Positions 59,284-64,000 of a stretch of DNA of 64,000 nt are shown in pieces. The notes under the pieces are model-generated. The model was not told where the DNA came from and did no database searches. It saw only the letters and a program-made list of their open reading frames with translations. Position 1 is the stretch's first letter; each line of letters opens with the position of its first letter. This DNA comes from Solea solea (taxonomy: Eukaryota; Chordata; Actinopteri; Pleuronectiformes; Soleidae), in NCBI RefSeq assembly GCF_958295425.1, contig NC_081146.1:13438985-13502984 (forward strand), read 5' to 3'. A program made the position numbers and the translations under genes.

Positions 59284-61764
59284 AGGGTTCGAGCAACAAG
59301 GTTGCAAGAACCCTATTGAAATGCAAAAGATTATTATTATTATTATTATTATTATTCCTAAAAGTAAATCGCATTTTTGAGGCCTTTCCCATACCCCAAA
59401 ACTCACAGATTTTTGTGACCGCATCAATCCTGGTGTAAATTTACGTCTGAAAGTCGTTCGGGGAAAATGCGTGGAAAATTGGAAGTGGGAGGGGCTAAAA
59501 AGTCACGCAAAAAACTTCTATTAGGTCAACTCATGTCGGGTTTAACGTACGTGAACGAAACTTGGTACACACGTTCATTAGGTGGGGACGGTCAAAAAAG
59601 TCGATGACGACTTTCCCGTGAAACCTACAGGAAGTCCGCCATCTTGGGTTGATTGGCGATTTTTTGGCGATTTTGGCGAATTCGCAGCAATGGTATTTGA
59701 ACTATCTCCTCCTAGAGTTTTCGTGCGATCACCTTCAAACTTGGTGAGGTCCCTGTGGACCAGTTGAGGAGCTCACGGTATCAAAATTTTTTTCAAATGT
59801 CGCACGGCGCACGAGATAGGGGGCGGCAAAGTTCGTGATGATTCTGATGTTTCGCATCAGAAAAACAAAACTCTTATAACTTTGCGATGGAAGGTCCGAT
59901 CCGAACCAAACTTGCTATGATTGATGATGGGCCATGGCTGAAGACGTCTATGAAAAAACGGTGAAGTTTGAAAACAGCGCCTCCTTGTGGTGAAAGAAAA
60001 TACACAAAAAAAAAGTTTTTTTACGATTTCGGGAATAACTTTTACACAGATAATCGTACCGCACTCAAAATTGGTGACAACAGTCAAAACACATGGTAGA
60101 TGATGCGTGATCAATATGACGACAAATCGTTTAACGGTGTTGCCATGGCAACGACGCAAAGTCGGATTTTTGGGACAAAAAATCAAACTGCTACAACTTC
60201 GTGAATCCTGGTCCGATCTGAACCAAACTTGCTAGGATTGATGATAGTCCGGCCCTAAAGACGTCTATATGAAAATATTCAATTTCGAAAACAGCGCCCC
60301 CTGGTGACAGCAGACAATATGACAGCTTGTATTTCAATTATCTCCTCCTAGAGCTTTTGTGCGATCACCTTCAAACTTGGTGAGATCAATGTGGACGAGT
60401 TGAGCATCAAGAGTTATCAAAAGCTTTTTAAAATATTGTATGGCGTAGGAGATAGGGGGCGCCAAAATTGGAGATAATAATAATTTTTCATAACAGACAA
60501 TGAAACTCTTATAACTTCGCGATGGAAGGTCTGATCCCAACCAAACTTGCTATAGTTGATGATGGTTAGTTGCTGAAGACGTCTATGTTGCTGAAACGGT
60601 ACATTTTGAAAACAGCGCCTCCTGGTGGTGCTAGAAAATTCTAAAAAAACAAACTGTTACAACTTTGCCAATCCTGGTCCCATCTGAACCAAACTTGCAA
60701 GGATTGATGACAGTCCTGCCCTGAACACGTCTATATGAAAATGTTCATTTTCAAATACAGCGCCCCCTGGTGACAGTAGACAGAATTACATTTATAGTTT
60801 TTGATGCTGCTCCAACAGGGATTGTTGTATCCACTTGAAACTTAGTATGTGGGACCCCAGACCCTTCCTCAACATGTCCGTAAAAGGTCACCTCCCTACA
60901 GGAAGTGGAAGGCCCAAAACAGGAAGTAAAGTCTTACATTGTCCGATTGACACAAAACTGGATATGTGAGTTACGGGACCTTCCCTGAACATGTTTCCGG
61001 AGACGAACAGGAAGTCGGCCATTTTAAACAGGAAGTGCCCTCTAACTTTGCCGTACATTGTCCGATTTGCACAAAACCTTATATGTGACACCAGGGACCT
61101 GTCCTGAGCATGTCTGTAAAAGGTCACCTCCCTACAGGAAGTGGAACGCCCGTAACAGGAAGTAAAGTCTTACATTGTCCGATTGACACAAAACTAGATA
61201 TGTGAGTTACGGGACCTTCCCTGAACATGTTTCCACAGACGAACAGGAAGTTGGCCATTTTAAACAGGAAGTGCCCTCTAACTTTGCCGTATGTTGTCCG
61301 ATTTGCACAAAACCTTATATGTGACACAAGGGACCTGTCCTGAGCATGTCTGCAAAAGATGACCTCCCAACAGGAAGTGGAATGCCAGAAACAGGAAGTA
61401 ACCTCTAAGATTGTCTGATCTAAACAAAACTTGATATGTAAGACAAGGGAACTTCCCTGAACACGTTTACGGACGCGCATTTGACCGAACAGGAAGTCGG
61501 CCATTTTAAACAGGAAGTGCCCTATAACTTTGCCATACGTTGCACGATCCCCCCCGAAATTTGGATCGACATGCGCGGGGACGCCGCTGAAAATAACTAG
61601 TACTGAAAATAACTAGTACTGAAAATAACTAGTACTGAAAATAACTAGTACCGCGCGCGGTGAATGAACGGGTGAGAGCGCGAGGCACGCGGGGAGCCGT
61701 GGCACACGGCGACCCGCGTGGGTCGGCTCGAACCCGTTCAGAACCGCGCGCGGTACTAGTTATT
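59284..61764. repeat. Array unit 3 (type A with a divergent head)
   Basis: The first ~350 bases (59284-59635) differ strongly from the other units, then homology becomes near-identical. The 3' part is type A, with four 16-bp satellite copies. Confidence 0.85.
61640..61764. mobile_element. 125-bp GC-rich inverted-repeat module, copy 3
   Basis: Same length and sequence as copies 1 and 2; followed by a T/A tract without the hairpin head. Confidence 0.88.
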
Positions 61765-64000
61765 TTTTTTATTATTATTCTTATTATTCCCCCAAATGAA
61801 TTGCCTTTTTGAGGCCTTTCCCATACCCCAAAACTCACCAATTTTTGTGACCGCATCAATCCTGGTGTAAATTTACGTCTGAAAAAGGTTCGGGGAATGT
61901 GCGTCGAAAATTGAATGTGGGAGGGGCCAATAAGTGCGGCGCCACCTGTCCAAATTCACCATGACCAACACAATTATCACACATGCCCGAAATTCGGTAC
62001 ACATGTGTAGTGGGTCAGGATGAAGAAAAAATTACATTATGACCATGATCCAAACCCAACAGGAAATCCGCCATCTTGGGTTGATTGGCCATTTTTTGGC
62101 GATTTTGGCGAATTCGCAGCAATGGTATTTGAACTAACTCCTCCTAGAGTTTTCGTGCGATCACCTTCAAACTTGGTGAGGTCCCTGTGGACCAGTTGAG
62201 GAGCTCACGGTATCAAAAAAAATTTCAAATGTCGCACGGCGCACGAGATAGGGGGCGGCAAAGTTCGTGATGATTCTGATGTTTCGCATCAGAAAAAAAA
62301 AACTCTTATAACTTTGCGATGGAAGGTCCGATCCAAACCAAACTTGCTACCATTGATGATGGGCCATGGCTGAAGACGTCTATGAAAAAACGGTGAAGTT
62401 TGAAAACAGCACCTCCTTGTGGTGAAAGAAAATACACAAAAAAAAAGTTTTTTTACGATTTCGGGAATAACTTTTACACAGATAATCGTACCGCACTCAA
62501 AATTGGTGACAACAGTCAAAACACATGGTAGATGATGCGTGAGCAATATGACGACAAATCGTTTAACGGTGTTGCCATGGCAACGACGCAAAGTCGGATT
62601 TTTGGGACAAAAAATCAAACTGCTACAACTTCGTGAATCCTGGTCCGATCTGAACCAAACTTGCTAGGATTGATAATAGTCCGGCCCTAAAGACGTCTAT
62701 ATGAAAATATTAAATTTCGAAAACAGCGCCCCCTGGTGACAGTAGACAATATGACAGCTTGTATTTCAATTATCTCCTCCTAGAGCTTTTGTGCGATCAC
62801 CTTCAAACTTGGTGAGATCAATGTGGACGAGTTGAGCATCAAAAGTTATCAAAAGCTTTTTAAAATATTGTATGGCGTACGAGATAGGGGGCGCCAAAAT
62901 TGGAGATAATAATAATTTTTCATAACAGACAATGAAACTCTTATAACTTCGCGATGGAAGGTCTGATCCCAACCAAACTTGCTATAGTTGATGATGGTTA
63001 GTTGCTGAAGACGACTATGTTGCTGAAACGGTACATTTTGAAAACAGCGCCTCCTGGTGGTGGTAGAAAATTCTAAAAAAACAAACTGTTACAACTTTGC
63101 CAATCCTGGTCCGATCTGAACCAAACTTGCAAGGATTGATGACAGTCCGGCCCTGAACACGTCTATATGAAAATATTCATTTTCAAATACAGCGCCCCCT
63201 GGTGACAGCAGACAGAATTACATTTATAGTTTTTGATGCTGCTCCAACAGGGATTGTTGTATCCACTTGAAACTTAGTATGTGGGACCCCAGACCCTTCC
63301 TCAACATGTCCGTAAAAGGTCACCTCCCTACAGGAAGTGGAACGCCCGAAACAGGAAGTAAAGTCTTACATTGTCCGATTGACACGAAACTAGATATGTG
63401 AGTTACTGGACCTTCCCTGAACATGTTTACGGAGACGCCGTTGACCGAACAGGAAGTCGGCCATTTTAAACAGGAAGTGCCCTCTAACTTTGCCGTACGT
63501 TGTCCGATCTGCACAAAACCTTATATATGACACCAGGGACCTGTCCTGAGCATGTCCGTAAAAGGTCACCTCGATACAGGAAGTGGAACGCCCGAAACAG
63601 GAAGTAAAGTCTTACATTGTCCGATCTGAACAAAACTTGATATGTAAGACAAGGGAACTTCCCTGAACATGTTTACGGAGACGAACAGGAAGTTGGCGAT
63701 TTTAAACAGGAAGTGCCCTCTAACTTTGCCGTACGTTGTCCGATTTGCACGAAACCTTTTATGTGACACCAGGGACCTGTCCTGAGCATGTCTGCAAGAG
63801 ATGACCTCCCAACAGGAAGTGGAATGCCCGAAACAGGAAGTAAACTCTAAGATTATCCGATCTGCACAAAACTTGATATGTAAGACAAGGGAAGTTCCCT
63901 GAACACGTTTACGTACACGCACTTGACCGAACAGGAAGTCTGCCATTTTAAACAGGAAGTGCCCTATAACTTTGTCATACGTTGCCCGATCCCCCTCGAA
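61765..64000. repeat. Array unit 4 (type B, head lost, truncated by window end)
   Basis: The hairpin head is missing and the unit opens directly in the TTATTATTATT tract. The 3' text is type B. It ends in mid-unit at the window edge. Confidence 0.85.

Larger units (their letters stand above)
54296..64000. repeat. Hierarchical tandem array of ~2.45-kb units (runs off the window)
   Basis: Four units are seen. The shared GAATTCGCAGCAATGGTATT lies at 54745, 57229, 59678 and 62110, giving periods of 2484, 2449 and 2432 bases. Units are very similar, with base changes every few dozen bases. Each complete unit has a T/A-rich head with a short hairpin, two ~635-bp sub-repeats, about three ~240-bp sub-repeats rich in ACAGGAAGT, a 16-bp satellite and a 125-bp inverted-repeat module. 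Phrases such as CAGCGCCCCCTGGTGACAGC and AACAGGAAGTCGGCCATTTT are common in fish repeats. Minus-strand frames of 109, 68, 64 and 126 codons recur in every unit, but I see no domain and treat them as by-products. Confidence 0.93.

Noticed and set aside
1..64000. CRISPR arrays, bacterial operons, rRNA or tRNA genes
   Set aside because: None seen; the sequence is vertebrate nuclear DNA, and the GGTTCGA strings in the array are part of the unit-head hairpin, not tRNA arms.

Overview
The window is vertebrate nuclear DNA, almost certainly from a ray-finned (probably spiny-rayed) fish. Genes are split by introns with GT/AG borders, there is no operon structure, dinucleotide microsatellites are dense, and several dispersed repeats of types common in teleost genomes are present. 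One 200-base run of N marks an assembly gap.

Region 1 (1-17.5 kb) holds the 3' two thirds of DCDC2 (doublecortin domain containing 2) on the + strand. Seven exons were joined by hand. They give the end of the DCX1-DCX2 linker, the whole second doublecortin domain, a basic/Ser-rich segment and a 300-residue Glu/Lys-rich acidic tail. The exons for the first doublecortin domain were not found and probably lie upstream of the window. Region 2 (21.9-23.3 kb) holds a complete five-exon NRSN1 (neurensin-1) coding sequence on the - strand, 199 residues. The two genes converge tail to tail, as I recall them doing at human 6p22, so the locus call rests on both protein content and synteny. No direct functional link between the two products is known to me: one is a microtubule/cilium protein, the other a neuronal vesicle membrane protein.

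Region 3 (26.8-30.6 kb) may hold a small unrecognised + strand gene. There is a CCAAT/E2F-like promoter patch, a short ATG exon with a donor, and 3.5 kb downstream a terminal exon of compatible phase ending in a Lys-rich tail. This is a prediction, not a known gene.

Region 4 (30.6-54.3 kb) is gene-poor. It contains a 526-bp terminal-inverted-repeat element, a broken BED-finger/hAT-type transposase remnant beside the assembly gap, fragments of a dispersed retroelement-like family in both orientations, long purine or pyrimidine tracts, and a few mixed-sequence blocks that could be regulatory.

Region 5 (54.3 kb to the right edge) is the most unusual part. It is a tandem array of four ~2.45-kb units (the last cut by the window end) with structure at several levels: alternating A/B unit types forming ~4.9-kb dimers, ~635-bp and ~240-bp internal sub-repeats, a 16-bp satellite in 3, 2 and 4 copies, and a GC-rich 125-bp inverted-repeat module with exact 22-bp ends at three unit junctions.
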